The position numbers and the translations under genes are program-made. Shown one piece after another: positions 26,323 to 35,471 of a stretch of DNA of 64,000 nucleotides. This DNA comes from Curtobacterium sp. 'Ferrero'. GTDB lineage: Bacteria > Actinomycetota > Actinomycetes > Actinomycetales > Microbacteriaceae. The notes under the pieces are model-generated. The model did no database searches. It had not been told where the DNA came from and saw nothing but the letters and a program-made list of their open reading frames with translations. Within the stretch, counting starts at the first letter, position 1; the number at the start of each line of letters is the position of its first letter. Location of the stretch: assembly GCF_002412165.1 (NCBI RefSeq), contig NZ_NXIA01000015.1, positions 28,818-92,817 on the forward strand, in the 5' to 3' direction.

Positions 26323-27278
26323 CGGGTGCCCCCACCCTGCGCCGGAGCACCCGAGGCGGTGTCACGCGCCCCGGCCTCAGAACCCTGTCCTGCTGCGTGC
26401 TGTCCTGCTGTGCCCTGCGGTGCCGAGCCCTGCGGGACCGCGGCCGCTGCGTCCACGACGGTGACCGGTCCGGTCAGCACGCCCGCAGCGCGTCCGTCAC
26501 CGTCGACGACGATCGGGCCCGTCGGGGTCTGCTCGACCCGGAGCGCACGGCGCCCACGCCCGGCACCGATGAAGTTCGCGACGAAGTCGTCGGCCGGCTC
26601 GGCGAGGATCTCCGCCGGCGTGCCGAGCTGCGCGATCTCGCCGCCCTTCTTGAGGATGACGACCTGGTCGCCGAGCTTGAACGCCTCGTCGATGTCGTGC
26701 GTGACGAACACCACCGTCTTGCCGAGCTCGCGCTGCAGCCGGATGAGCTCGTCCTGCAGGTCGTTCCGGACGAGCGGGTCGACGGCGCCGAACGGCTCGT
26801 CCATCAGCAGGATGTTCGGGTCGACCGCGAGGCCGCGCGCCACCCCGACGCGCTGCTGCTGGCCGCCCGAGAGCTGCGACGGGTACCGGTTCGCCAGGGA
26901 GCGGTCGAGTCCGACGGTGTCCATGAGCTCGAGGGCGCGCTCGCGGGCCTTCGCCTTCGGCGCGCCGGTCAGGAGCGGCACGGTCGCGATGTTGTCGGCG
27001 ACGCGACGGTGCGGCAGGAGCCCGGCGTTCTGCATGACGTACCCGATGCGCCGACGGAGCTGCACCGGATCGGTGGAGGCGACGTCCTCGCCGTCGATCG
27101 AGACGGTCCCGGACGTGGGGTCGACCATGCGGTTGATCATCCGGAGGAGCGTGGTCTTGCCGCACCCGCTGGACCCCACGAAGACCGTCGTGGTCCGTGA
27201 GGGGATGACGAGGTCGAATTCCTCGACCGCGGTGGTGCCGTCCGGGTACGTCTTGCGTACCGACCGGAACTCGATCAT
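26319..27278 (-). CDS. Osmoprotectant ABC transporter ATP-binding protein
   Basis: A 319-residue ATPase of the ProV/OpuCA group and first gene of the operon. Walker A is GSSGCGKTTL (near 37), signature LSGGQQQRVGVARGLA, Walker B NILLMDEPFGAVDPLVR, then FVTHDIDEAFKLGD. After residue 230 there is a short, degenerate CBS-like region (PIVVDGDGRAAGVLTGPVTVVDA) and an Ala/Gly/Gln-rich tail of about 45 residues. Full OpuCA proteins have two CBS domains that sense ionic strength, so this one is reduced. The frame is open to 27377, but MIEFRSVRKTY at 27278 is the family N-terminus. The next genes follow by three GTGA overlaps. Confidence 0.92.
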   Translation of the reverse strand: MIEFRSVRKTYPDGTTAVEEFDLVIPSRTTTVFVGSSGCGKTTLLRMINRMVDPTSGTVSIDGEDVASTDPVQLRRRIGYVMQNAGLLPHRRVADNIATVPLLTGAPKAKARERALELMDTVGLDRSLANRYPSQLSGGQQQRVGVARGLAVDPNILLMDEPFGAVDPLVRNDLQDELIRLQRELGKTVVFVTHDIDEAFKLGDQVVILKKGGEIAQLGTPAEILAEPADDFVANFIGAGRGRRALRVEQTPTGPIVVDGDGRAAGVLTGPVTVVDAAAAVPQGSAPQGTAGQHAAGQGSEAGARDTASGAPAQGGGTR

Positions 27279-27406
27279 GGGTGCCCTTCTGTTCGGAGGT
27301 AGCCCGACTCCGCACGAGAGTACCCGCGAGGTCCGACACGGGTTCGGTCGTGACGGTGGATGACGCGTCCCGGACAACGCCGGCGCACCACGACCGGACG
27401 CACGAC

Positions 27407-27440
27407 GACGCCCGCGCTCCCTGTTCGGAGCGCGGGCGTC
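27407..27440 (-). terminator. Hairpin downstream of the TetR gene
   Basis: A perfect 14-bp stem, GACGCCCGCGCTCC (27407-27420) and GGAGCGCGGGCGTC (27427-27440), with a six-base loop. It lies 20 bp past the TetR stop on the minus strand and before the ABC operon promoter region, so it probably terminates the TetR transcript. Confidence 0.75.
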
Positions 27441-27459
27441 ATCGGTTCGGTGCTCGGCG

Positions 27460-28107
27460 TCAGGCCTCGGCGAGGACGGACTCCAGGTAGGTGTGGGTCA
27501 TGTGCCGGTAGGCCTCGACGAGCGCGGTGTCGGGGGCGTCCCGGTCGGCGTGTGCCCGCGCGAGCACGGCGTGGCCGGACTCGGCGAGGACGGTCCACGC
27601 ACGGTCGATCGCCTCGGACTCGGGCAGACCGAACCGCTCGCGCATGACCTGGCCGACCGCTCCCCCGAGGGCGCCCATGCGGTCCTCGTCGTCCCCCGTG
27701 CCGCCGTCCGCGGTGTCGCCGAACCCGATCGCCCGGAAGCCCGGCTCGGTGCGGTACATCTCGGCGGTCATGTCGATCAGCGCGTCGCAGCCGGCGCGCC
27801 AGTCGGTCGCGCCGCTGGCGTCGAGCGCCTCGACGAACCGCGAGGCGAGGCGCTGGGTGCACCGGATCGCCAGGGCCTCGACCACGGCGATGCGGTCCGG
27901 GAAGTACCGGTAGACGGTGCCGATGGACGCCCCCGCCCGCTCGGCGACCATGGCCGTCGTCAGGCGCTCGAACCCGATCTCGTCGATGACCGCCGCGGCG
28001 GCGTCGAGGAGACCGGCGAGGCGCGCCGAACTGCGGGCTTGGACCGGCTCGTTCCTGAGCAGTGATGATCCCCCCGGCAGTGCGTTCGATACCTCGGTGA
28101 CGAGCAC
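27460..28107 (-). CDS. TetR/AcrR family transcriptional regulator
   Basis: A 215-residue repressor. The N-terminal helix-turn-helix is at about residues 30-75 (AAAVIDEIGFERLTTAMVAERAGASIGTVYRYF), and the helical C-terminal ligand domain is at about 80-205 with the actinobacterial MYRTEPGFRAIGFGD phrase. GTG at 28107 is preferred because AAGGAG lies seven bases upstream; an ATG at 28128 is possible but has no such site. It is divergent from the App1-type gene, with 164 bp between starts, and lies downstream of the osmoprotectant operon on the same strand. The target is unknown, with itself and the divergent gene the obvious candidates. Confidence 0.9.
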   Translation of the reverse strand: MLVTEVSNALPGGSSLLRNEPVQARSSARLAGLLDAAAAVIDEIGFERLTTAMVAERAGASIGTVYRYFPDRIAVVEALAIRCTQRLASRFVEALDASGATDWRAGCDALIDMTAEMYRTEPGFRAIGFGDTADGGTGDDEDRMGALGGAVGQVMRERFGLPESEAIDRAWTVLAESGHAVLARAHADRDAPDTALVEAYRHMTHTYLESVLAEA

Positions 28108-28271
28108 GTGTTCTCCTTCTCGCGTCATCGACGCGGTCTTCGCGCGTGGGGCGCGACGCGTTGTGGTGACCGATCAACTCTTGCATGCTTCGTCTGGAAC
28201 ATCGCTGCGACTCTCCCAACCTCCCTGACCGTTCTCGGGTGCCGGGCGCCGCATCGTGGAATGATGGTGCG

Positions 28272-29321
28272 ATGCCCGACCCGACGCCGCACGAGCCGTC
28301 GCTGGCCGAGCCGATCCTGCACCGTGCCGCCCGGATCGAGGACGCCGTGCAGGAGTTCCGCGAACAGCGTGCCCGACGCCGCGGCCTGGTCCCGACGGTC
28401 ATCCCCTACACCGGCTACGGCGCACCCGGATGGGTCCGCGTGCTGTGCCGCGTCCTGCTCACCAGGCGGGGGCTCGCCTCCGACGCGTCCTTCTACGGTG
28501 TCCGGGGCTGGAAGAGCTTCACGAGCGTCGCGGTCGACCACGCCACCGTCACCATCACGGCCGGCGGCTCGAGCCACGTGGTGCAGTCCGACCGCGGCGG
28601 TGTGGTCGACGCCATCGTGCCGATCGACCTCGAGCCGGGCTGGCAGACGATCAAGCTCTCCGCCGGCGGGACCCGCGACGCCGAGGCGGACGTCTTCGTC
28701 GTGCACCCGGACACCCGCTTCGGCCTGCTTTCCGACATCGACGACACCGTGATGGTGACGAGCTTGCCGCGCCCGATGCTCGCCGCCTGGAACTCGTTCG
28801 TGCTGACCGAACACGCGCGGCGTCCCGTCCCGGGCATGTCCGTCCTCTACGAGCGCGTCCTCGCCCAGCACGCCGGCGCGCCCACCGTCTACCTGTCGAC
28901 CGGCGCCTGGAACGTCGCCCCGACGCTCCAGCGGTTCCTCACGCGCAACATGTACCCGACCGGCACGATGCTCCTCACCGACTGGGGTCCCACGCACGAC
29001 CGGCTCTTCCGGAGCGGACAGCTGCACAAGCAGCAGAACCTCCGACGGCTGGCGCGGGACTTCCCGGACATCCGCTGGCTCCTCGTCGGCGACGACGGTC
29101 AGCACGACGAGTCGCTGTACGGCGACTTCGCCCGCGAGCACCCGGAGAACGTCGCCGGGGTCGCGATCCGGCAGCTGTCCACGAGCGAGGCCGTCCTCGC
29201 CGGTGGTCGGTCGCGTGCGCAGGAACGCTCGCGGGACTCGGCGGCGCCGTGGGTGTTCGCGCCCGACGGTGCCGGGCTGTGGAGCGAGCTCGAGCGGGTC
29301 GGGCTCGTCGAGGGCGGCTGA
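28272..29321 (+). CDS. App1 family protein (DUF2183 phosphatase domain)
   Basis: A 349-residue protein resembling yeast App1, a phosphatidate phosphatase of the HAD-like type. The catalytic DxDxT-like motif is Asp155-Ile-Asp157-Asp158-Thr159 (LLSDIDDTVM), followed by VYLSTGAWN, then LLTDWGP and WLLVGDDGQHDESLY near residue 275. The N-terminal half has a beta-rich segment (TVIPYTGYGAPGWVRV) that precedes the catalytic domain in bacterial members. In bacteria the substrate has not been settled; lipid phosphate is an inference from yeast. The start at 28272 fits homologous N-termini, and a shorter -10-like AATGAT lies eight bases upstream. Confidence 0.88.
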   Translation: MPDPTPHEPSLAEPILHRAARIEDAVQEFREQRARRRGLVPTVIPYTGYGAPGWVRVLCRVLLTRRGLASDASFYGVRGWKSFTSVAVDHATVTITAGGSSHVVQSDRGGVVDAIVPIDLEPGWQTIKLSAGGTRDAEADVFVVHPDTRFGLLSDIDDTVMVTSLPRPMLAAWNSFVLTEHARRPVPGMSVLYERVLAQHAGAPTVYLSTGAWNVAPTLQRFLTRNMYPTGTMLLTDWGPTHDRLFRSGQLHKQQNLRRLARDFPDIRWLLVGDDGQHDESLYGDFAREHPENVAGVAIRQLSTSEAVLAGGRSRAQERSRDSAAPWVFAPDGAGLWSELERVGLVEGG

Positions 29322-29353
29322 ACCCTCGTTCAGCGCGGCACCAGGGTCCGGGG

Positions 29354-29373
29354 ACCACCCGGCGCCGGGTGGT
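29354..29373. promoter_or_regulatory. 20-bp perfect palindrome before the GH15 gene
   Basis: ACCACCCGGCGCCGGGTGGT is a perfect 20-bp palindrome, located 32 bp after the App1 stop and 11 bp before the GH15 start. It can act as a hairpin ending App1 transcription or as an operator over the GH15 promoter; the sequence does not tell which. Confidence 0.5.
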
Positions 29374-29384
29374 TCGATCGGGGC

Positions 29385-31262
29385 ATGGACACCGCGCACA
29401 TCGAGGACCACGCCCTCATCGGCGACACCGGCACAGCGGCACTCGTCACCCGTGACGGCACGATCGACTGGGCGTGCCTGCCCCGCTTCGACAGCCCGTC
29501 GACGTTCGCGTCGCTGCTGGGCACGCCGGACCACGGGCAGTGGACGCTCCGCCCGACCGACGCCGACGCGGCCTCGACCAGGCGGTACGTCGGCGACTCC
29601 CTCGTGCTCTCGACGGTCTGGACGACCGCGACCGGTGTCGTCGAGGTCACCGACGCCATGCCGATCGGGTCGCACAGCGCGACGATCATCCGGCGGGTCC
29701 GTGGGCTCCGCGGGCACGTCGAGGTCGAGCAGACGATGCGCATCCGTTTCGACTACGCCCGCGCCCTGCCGTGGGTGCGGCAGGTCGGTGGCGACGACGA
29801 GCCAGCCCTGGTGGCGACCGCCGGACCCGGCTCCGTGATCGTCCGCGGGCCGCGCTTCCGGTCCCGTGACCACGAGCACCGGGCGACCACGACGATCCGG
29901 GACGGCGACGTCCTCGACACCGTCCTCACCTGGTACCCGTCGCACCGCGAGCCGCCGGGGCCGATGGACGTCACCGAGGCCCTCCACCGCACCACCGCAT
30001 GGTGGGAGGACTGGATGCGTCCGGTGCGGACCACCGGGCGGTACGTGGACGCGACGCGTCGCTCCCTCATGTTCCTGCGTGCCATGACCCACGGCGAGAC
30101 CGGCGGCGTCGTGGCGGCCGCGACCACGAGCCTCCCGGAGGACCCGGGCGGCGAACGCAACTGGGACTACCGCTACGTCTGGTTGCGCGACGCGTCCCTC
30201 GCGCTCGCCTCGCTCATCGCACACGGCTACCGCGACGAAGCGATGCGCTGGCGGGGCTGGCTGCTCCGCGCGATCGCGGGCGACCCGGCCGACGTGCAGA
30301 TCATGTACGGGATCGCCGGGGAACGCGAGCTGCCCGAGCGCACCCTCGAGGACTTCCCCGGGTACGCCGGTTCCACCCCGGTCCGGGTCGGCAACGGCGC
30401 GTACACGCAGTACCAGGGCGACGTGTTCGGCGAGGTCCTCGCGGCCCTGCACGACGCGCGCGAGCTCGGCGTCGAGGAGAACGCGGACTCGTGGGCCCTC
30501 CAGCGCGCCCTGCTCCGCTACGTCGAGGACCACTGGCAGGAGCCCGACAACGGGATCTGGGAGATGCGCGGTCCCCGTCGGCACTTCACGCACTCCCGCG
30601 CGATGATCTGGGCGGCGTTCGACCGCGGTGTCGCGGCGTGCGAAGAGTTCGGGCTCACCGGTCCCGTCGACCGCTGGCGGGACCTCCGCGACCAGGTGCG
30701 GGCCGAGATCGAGGAGCACGGCTGGAACGCCGAGCGTGGCAGCTACCGGCAGCACTACGACACCGACGAGGTCGACGCGAGCCTGCTCGTCCTGCCGCAG
30801 ATCGGCTACGTCAAGGCCGACGACCCGAAGATGACCGGCACCGTCGCCGCCATCGAACATGACCTCCGCACGGGCGACGACGGCCTGCTGCTGCGCTACC
30901 GCACCACGTCCGGGTTCGACGGGCTCTCCGGCAGCGAACACCCGTTCCTCGCCTGCTCGTTCTGGCTGGTCGAGCAGTACGCCGCCTCCGGCCGGGTGGA
31001 GGACGCCGAACGCCTGATGGACGTGCTGGTCAGCTACTCGAACGACGTCGGGATGCTCTCGGAGGAGATCGACGTCGCGACCGGCCACCACATCGGCAAC
31101 ACCCCGCAGGTCCTCTCGCACCTGACGCTCGTCTCTGCCGCCGACGCGATCGCCAGAGCCCGTGGAGACGACGCCGCCGGGCACCGCACCCGGATGGCCG
31201 AGCACAGCGGCGGGACGCGGTCGCGGACGGGCGAGGGCAGCCGCGCGGGTTCGTCGTCCTGA
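29385..31262 (+). CDS. Glycoside hydrolase family 15 protein (glucoamylase/trehalase-like)
   Basis: A 625-residue cytoplasmic GH15 enzyme with no signal peptide. The N-terminal beta-sandwich starts IEDHALIGDTGTAALV and includes GTIDWACLPRFDSPS. The (alpha/alpha)6 catalytic domain has NWDYRYVWLRDAS and TQYQGDVFGEVL. The two carboxylates are Glu393 in DNGIWEMRG (general acid) and Glu560/Glu561 in LSEEID (general base). Actinobacterial GH15 proteins of this type include trehalases as well as glucoamylases, so trehalose or maltooligosaccharide hydrolysis are both possible. It sits beside glucose-6-phosphate dehydrogenase, compatible with glucose release and use. The last 25 residues are Arg/Gly/Ser-rich and variable. 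Confidence 0.93.
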   Translation: MDTAHIEDHALIGDTGTAALVTRDGTIDWACLPRFDSPSTFASLLGTPDHGQWTLRPTDADAASTRRYVGDSLVLSTVWTTATGVVEVTDAMPIGSHSATIIRRVRGLRGHVEVEQTMRIRFDYARALPWVRQVGGDDEPALVATAGPGSVIVRGPRFRSRDHEHRATTTIRDGDVLDTVLTWYPSHREPPGPMDVTEALHRTTAWWEDWMRPVRTTGRYVDATRRSLMFLRAMTHGETGGVVAAATTSLPEDPGGERNWDYRYVWLRDASLALASLIAHGYRDEAMRWRGWLLRAIAGDPADVQIMYGIAGERELPERTLEDFPGYAGSTPVRVGNGAYTQYQGDVFGEVLAALHDARELGVEENADSWALQRALLRYVEDHWQEPDNGIWEMRGPRRHFTHSRAMIWAAFDRGVAACEEFGLTGPVDRWRDLRDQVRAEIEEHGWNAERGSYRQHYDTDEVDASLLVLPQIGYVKADDPKMTGTVAAIEHDLRTGDDGLLLRYRTTSGFDGLSGSEHPFLACSFWLVEQYAASGRVEDAERLMDVLVSYSNDVGMLSEEIDVATGHHIGNTPQVLSHLTLVSAADAIARARGDDAAGHRTRMAEHSGGTRSRTGEGSRAGSSS

Positions 31263-31293
31263 GTGCGGCGCGGCCGTGGTGGTGGTGGTGGCC

Positions 31294-31620
31294 TAGGTAG
31301 CCGTTCCGCTCGTAGGTGGCCGATTCGCTCGTAGGAGGTCGTTCCGCTCGTAGGAGGTCGTTCCTTCCGGTCACCAACGAGCGAAACGGCTTCCCAGGAC
31401 GAGCGCGATGGGCACAACCGCGCGTAGGCAGCCGATCCGCTCAAGGACGACCGTTGCGCTCAAGGACGGCGACTCCGCTCGTCGGAGGCCGGTTCGCTCG
31501 TAGCTGGCCGTTCCGCTCGTCGGAGGCCGGTTCGCTCGTAGCTGGCCGTTCCGCTCGTAGGAGGTCGTTCATTCCGGTCACCGACGAGCGAAACGCCATC
31601 CCAGGGCAGGCGCGATGGGT
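31294..31620. repeat. 19-bp tandem repeat arrays with inverted caps
   Basis: Two arrays of degenerate 19-bp units (consensus near GTAGGAGGCCGTTCCGCTC) lie between the GH15 and zwf genes: about four units at 31294-31365 and about eight at 31424-31575. Each array ends in a conserved block of about 55 bp (31362-31416 and 31569-31620) beginning TTCCGGTCACC and continuing with ACGAGCGAAACG. The latter is the near inverse complement of the unit core CGTTCCGCTCGT, so each array can fold back on its cap. No protein is credible here. Together with the hairpin at 31672 this accounts for most of the 494-bp gap 31263-31756. Confidence 0.88.
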
Positions 31621-31671
31621 TCGAACGCCCGCCGCCACTCCGGACACGCCAGCGCACCAGCTCGGCGTACA

Positions 31672-31719
31672 GACGGACGGGAGGCGCGGTGCCAGCTGGC
31701 ACCGCGCCTCCCGTCCGTC
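31672..31719 (-). terminator. Perfect 22-bp stem hairpin downstream of zwf
   Basis: A perfect 22-bp inverted repeat (31672-31693 and 31698-31719) with loop AGCT, 37 bp past the zwf stop on the minus strand. The outer arm GACGGACGGGAGGC is shared with hairpins at 37081 and 39855, so it belongs to a small dispersed family. Confidence 0.85.
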
Positions 31720-31756
31720 ACGTCACGCGCGCGAGCGCGTCACTGCCTCGCGTCCG

Positions 31757-33130
31757 TCAGGACGACGACTTCCAGTCCGCGGGACCGCGCGATCCGGCGC
31801 GGTACTCCTCGAGCGGGACCGCGTTCGCCTTCCACGCGTCGACGACCGGCTCGACGATCTCCCAGCACCGCTCCGCGACGTCACCGCGGATCGAGAGCAG
31901 CGGGTCGTCGTGGAAGATGCCGTTGAGGACCTCGCCGTAGGGGGTGAGCTCGCCGTCCGAGAACGACGAGGACAGCGTGATCTGTCCCATCTCGAACGGG
32001 TTGCCGCCGCCGTTCGCCGACACCGACAGCTCGATCTCGTCCGGGTTGAGGACGATGCGGAGCGTGTCGGTCTTCGGACGACCGGTGAGCCCGGAGGGCA
32101 GGCGGGTGACCGGCTTGAAGGTGATGAGGACCTCCTTGCGGCTGGCGCCGAGCGCCTTGCCGGAGCGGAGCGTGAACGGGACGCCGGCCCAGCGGGCGGT
32201 GTCGACCTCGACCTCGATCTCTGCCAGGGTCTCGGTGCCGCGCGTCTTGTCGACGCCGTCCTCGTCCTGGTACGACGGCAGCTCCTTGCCGTCGATCGTG
32301 CCCTCGGTGTAGACGGCACGGCGAGACGCGATCTTCGGGTCGTCACCCTTGAGACGCGTCGAACGCAGGACGCGGGCGAGCGACGAACGGAACTCGACGG
32401 CGTCGATCGCCGCCGGGGCGTCCATCGTGACGAGACCGAGGATCTGCAGCAGGTGCGACTGGATCATGTCGACGAGCGCGCCGGCGTCGTCGTAGTACTG
32501 CGCCCGGTTCTCGAGCCCGAGGGTCTCGTCGTAGAAGATGTCGACCTTCTCGATGTTCTCCGCGTTCCAGATCGGCTCGAACAGCCGGTTGGCGAAGCGC
32601 AGGCCGATGATGTTGAGGACCGTGGTCCGCCCGAGGAAGTGGTCGGTGCGGTGCACGCGCTCCTCGGGGACGAGCTTCAGGACGGTCTCGTTGAGGGCCT
32701 CGGCGCTCGCGACGTCGGTGCCGAACGGCTTCTCGAACGCGAGGGTGGTGCCCTCGGGCAGCTCGACCTGCTGGAGCGCCTCGCAGATGTCGGACGCGAT
32801 CTGCGGCGGCAGCGCGAAGTAGAGCACCGGCTCACCCTCGGCCGCGGCGAACAGCGCCTCGAGGTGCTTCGGGTCGGTGGGGTCGCCCTGGATGAACTGC
32901 GTCGACTCGAGGGTCGCGTCGACCTCGGAGCCCTTGACGTCCTGCGAGGCGAAGGACTTCGTCACGACGTCCTTCCACTGCTCCTCGCTGCGGGCGCTGC
33001 GACCCGTCCCGATCAGCTGGACGGGAACCGCTCGACCGCTCTGCAGGAACGTGCCGAGGCCCGGCAGCAGCAGGCGGGAGGCGAGGTCGCCCGTCGCGCC
33101 GAAGATGATGAGGGTGCGCTTGTCGGTCAC
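31757..33130 (-). CDS. zwf: Glucose-6-phosphate dehydrogenase
   Basis: A 457-residue enzyme of the oxidative pentose phosphate pathway that makes NADPH and 6-phosphogluconolactone. The Rossmann motif is GATGDLASR at residues 11-19, the substrate loop FEKPFGTD is near 150, and the catalytic region RTDHFLGR is near 174. It is somewhat shorter than the roughly 500-residue E. coli type and belongs to the shorter actinobacterial form, which may be a second Zwf in these genomes. It stands alone, with a hairpin downstream and a 168-bp gap upstream to ctaF. The start MTDKRTLIIFGATGDL is the natural N-terminus. Confidence 0.93.
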   Translation of the reverse strand: MTDKRTLIIFGATGDLASRLLLPGLGTFLQSGRAVPVQLIGTGRSARSEEQWKDVVTKSFASQDVKGSEVDATLESTQFIQGDPTDPKHLEALFAAAEGEPVLYFALPPQIASDICEALQQVELPEGTTLAFEKPFGTDVASAEALNETVLKLVPEERVHRTDHFLGRTTVLNIIGLRFANRLFEPIWNAENIEKVDIFYDETLGLENRAQYYDDAGALVDMIQSHLLQILGLVTMDAPAAIDAVEFRSSLARVLRSTRLKGDDPKIASRRAVYTEGTIDGKELPSYQDEDGVDKTRGTETLAEIEVEVDTARWAGVPFTLRSGKALGASRKEVLITFKPVTRLPSGLTGRPKTDTLRIVLNPDEIELSVSANGGGNPFEMGQITLSSSFSDGELTPYGEVLNGIFHDDPLLSIRGDVAERCWEIVEPVVDAWKANAVPLEEYRAGSRGPADWKSSS

Positions 33131-33237
33131 CTGAGGTGACTCCTTTCGCTGTGGTGTGTGGTCCGCTTCGGGTCAAGCCGCGGGCGGTCCGGGTGATTCC
33201 CGGTTCGTGGAACCAGGACGCATTCGGGTGGTGACGC

Positions 33238-33273
33238 ACTTCGGGCGGCACCGGAAGTGGTGCCGCCCGAAGT
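33238..33273 (-). terminator. Intrinsic terminator of the cta operon
   Basis: A perfect 15-bp stem, ACTTCGGGCGGCACC (33238-33252) with GGTGCCGCCCGAAGT (33259-33273), and a six-base loop, 25 bp downstream of the ctaF stop on the minus strand. It separates the oxidase genes from zwf. Confidence 0.8.
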
Positions 33274-33298
33274 CTGTCAGGTGGGGGTCGCGACGGAC

Positions 33299-33715
33299 TC
33301 AGTGTCCGAAGTTGCCGCGGTAGTACTCGTAGACCCAGCCCACGAGCGACACCGCGACGAGCGCGAGGCCGATCGGGACGATCCACAGCCCGGCTGCGAC
33401 GCCGAGGAAGATCAGGCCCGTCGAACCGGCGAGGAAGATCGGCCACCACGACCACGGGCTGAAGTGCCCGAGTTCGGCGTCGCCGTCCTCGATGTTCGCG
33501 TCCGCCCGGTCCTCGGGCAGCACGCCGCCCTGCGACGACATGACCTTGCCGAGGTAGAACGCGATGAACGCGGACATGATCCCGGTGAGGCCGATCGCGA
33601 CCGTGCCGACCCACTCCACCTTGCCGTCGCTGATGAGCGCCCAGATCGTGTAGGCGGCATCCGCGAGGACGAAGAAGACGAACAGGATCCAGAACAGGTT
33701 CTTGTTGGCGCGCAT
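33299..33715 (-). CDS. ctaF: Cytochrome c oxidase subunit 4 (actinobacterial CtaF)
   Basis: A 138-residue membrane protein of the actinobacterial aa3 oxidase, with the family start MRANKNLFWILFVFFVLADAAYT and four hydrophobic segments. The hydrophilic loop AELGHFSPWSWWP is the conserved signature. In actinobacteria this subunit is a stable part of the bcc-aa3 supercomplex. It starts four bases after the ctaD stop, so it is co-translated. The subunit III and bc1 genes (ctaE, qcrCAB) are not in this window. Confidence 0.92.
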   Translation of the reverse strand: MRANKNLFWILFVFFVLADAAYTIWALISDGKVEWVGTVAIGLTGIMSAFIAFYLGKVMSSQGGVLPEDRADANIEDGDAELGHFSPWSWWPIFLAGSTGLIFLGVAAGLWIVPIGLALVAVSLVGWVYEYYRGNFGH

Positions 33716-33719
33716 GGCG

Positions 33720-35459
33720 TTACTTCACCTCGCCCTTCGCGGCGTCGTAGGTTGCGGCGTCGGGGGCGTCCTTGGCCGGACCGACACCGACCGGGATGCC
33801 GGCCTCGGGGTGGTTCAGGTCGAACGCCGGGGACTCCGAACGGATCCGCGGGATCGACGTGAAGTTGTGCCGCGGCGGCGGGCAGCTGGTCGCCCACTCG
33901 AGCGAGCGGCCGTAGCCCCACGGGTCGTTCACGGCGACCTTCGGCGCGTTCCGGGCGGTGACGTAGATGTTGAAGATGAACGGCAGGAACGAGATCGCGA
34001 GGATCATCGAGCCGATCGTCGACAGCTGGTTCATCCAGGTGAAGCCGTCGTTCGGCAGGTAGGTCGCGTACCGACGCGGCATGCCGATGACGCCCAGCCA
34101 GTGCTGGATGAGGAACGTCGTGTGGAAGCCGATGAACAGCAGCCAGAAGTGGATCTTGCCGAGGCGCTCGTTGAGCATCTTGCCGGTCCACTTCGGCCAC
34201 CAGAAGTAGAAGCCGGAGAACATCGCGAAGACGACGGTGCCGAACACCACGTAGTGGAAGTGCGCGACGACGAAGTACGAGTCGGACACGTGGAAGTCGA
34301 GCGGCGGCGACGCGAGGATCACACCGGTGAGACCACCGAACGTGAAGGTGATGAGGAAGCCGACCGCCCAGAGGAGCGGCGTCTCGAAGGTCACCGAGCC
34401 GCGCCACATCGTGCCGACCCAGTTGAAGATCTTCACGCCGGTCGGGACCGCGATGAGCATCGTCATGAGCGAGAACCACGGGAGCAGGACGCCACCGGTG
34501 ACGTACATGTGGTGCGCCCACACGGTGACCGACAGGGCCGCGATCGAGATGGTCGCGTAGACGAGGGTCTTGTAGCCGAAGACGGGCTTGCGGCTGAACA
34601 CCGGGAACACCTCGGTGACGATGCCGAAGAACGGCAGCGCGATGATGTACACCTCGGGGTGGCCGAAGAACCAGAAGAGGTGCTGCCAGAGCAGGGTACC
34701 GCCGTTGGCCGGGTTGAACACCTGGGCGTTGAACACACGGTCGAGGCCGAGGCCGAAGAGCGCGGCGGCGAGGACCGGGAAGGCCATCAGGACGAGCAGC
34801 GACGTCACGAGGGTGTTCCACGTGAAGATCGACATGCGGAACATCGTCATGCCCGGGGCGCGCATGGTGATGATCGTCGTGATGAAGTTCACGGCGCCGA
34901 GGATGGTCGAGAAGCCCGTCATGCCGAGGCCGAAGACCCACAACGTCCCACCGAGACCTGGTGTGAACGTCGTGTCACTGAGTGGCGCGTACGCGAACCA
35001 GCCGAACGAGGCCGCACCCTGCGGGGTGAGGAAGCCGCCGACGGCGATGAGCGCGCCGAAGACGTAGAGCCAGAAGGCGAAGCCGTTGAGTCGCGGGAAC
35101 GCGACGTCCGGTGCACCGATCTGCAGCGGCATGACCGCGTTCGCGAAGCCCGAGAACAGCGGCGTCGCGAACAGCAGCAGCATGATCGTGCCGTGCATCG
35201 TGAAGAGCTGGTTGTACTGCTCCTTCGTCGCGACCACGTGCAGGCCGGGCTCGAAGAGCTGGGCACGGATGACGAGCGCCATCACACCCGCGAGCAGGAA
35301 GAAGATGAACGACGTGATCAGGTACATGTACCCGATCGTCTTGTGGTCGGTGGAGGTGATCCACCGGACGATGATGTTGCCCTTGCGGCCCACCTTCGAC
35401 GCCTGGAAGTCCAGGGTCGTGGTGCCTGCCGCCGGCTGGCCGACGAGTGACGTGGTCAT
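33720..35459 (-). CDS. ctaD: Cytochrome c oxidase subunit I
   Basis: A 579-residue heme-copper oxidase subunit I that holds heme a and the heme a3-CuB site and pumps protons. Twelve hydrophobic helices are expected; visible hallmarks are [31 protein letters not shown] with the CuB His and cross-linked Tyr, [10 protein letters not shown] with the two CuB histidines, and [12 protein letters not shown] with heme-ligand histidines. It is encoded between ctaC and ctaF; its start lies 12 bases after the ctaC stop. The C-terminal tail beyond residue 550 is hydrophilic and typical of actinobacteria. Aerobic respiration with an aa3 branch therefore coexists with the bd branch at 21-24 kb. Confidence 0.97.
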   Translation of the reverse strand: MTTSLVGQPAAGTTTLDFQASKVGRKGNIIVRWITSTDHKTIGYMYLITSFIFFLLAGVMALVIRAQLFEPGLHVVATKEQYNQLFTMHGTIMLLLFATPLFSGFANAVMPLQIGAPDVAFPRLNGFAFWLYVFGALIAVGGFLTPQGAASFGWFAYAPLSDTTFTPGLGGTLWVFGLGMTGFSTILGAVNFITTIITMRAPGMTMFRMSIFTWNTLVTSLLVLMAFPVLAAALFGLGLDRVFNAQVFNPANGGTLLWQHLFWFFGHPEVYIIALPFFGIVTEVFPVFSRKPVFGYKTLVYATISIAALSVTVWAHHMYVTGGVLLPWFSLMTMLIAVPTGVKIFNWVGTMWRGSVTFETPLLWAVGFLITFTFGGLTGVILASPPLDFHVSDSYFVVAHFHYVVFGTVVFAMFSGFYFWWPKWTGKMLNERLGKIHFWLLFIGFHTTFLIQHWLGVIGMPRRYATYLPNDGFTWMNQLSTIGSMILAISFLPFIFNIYVTARNAPKVAVNDPWGYGRSLEWATSCPPPRHNFTSIPRIRSESPAFDLNHPEAGIPVGVGPAKDAPDAATYDAAKGEVK

Positions 35460-35471
35460 CTGACGGAGCCC

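Noticed and set aside
23964..27278. Amino-acid or methionine ABC importer
   Set aside because: Two distinct permeases, an OpuAC-type binding protein and a ProV-like ATPase match osmoprotectant systems better; methionine importers have one permease and a NIL domain on the ATPase.
31294..31620. Small proteins encoded on the minus strand through the 19-bp arrays
   Set aside because: Frames there (with RAERPATSE-like repeats) are open by repeat structure; a 19-bp period shifts frame each unit, so a protein repeat cannot be maintained.
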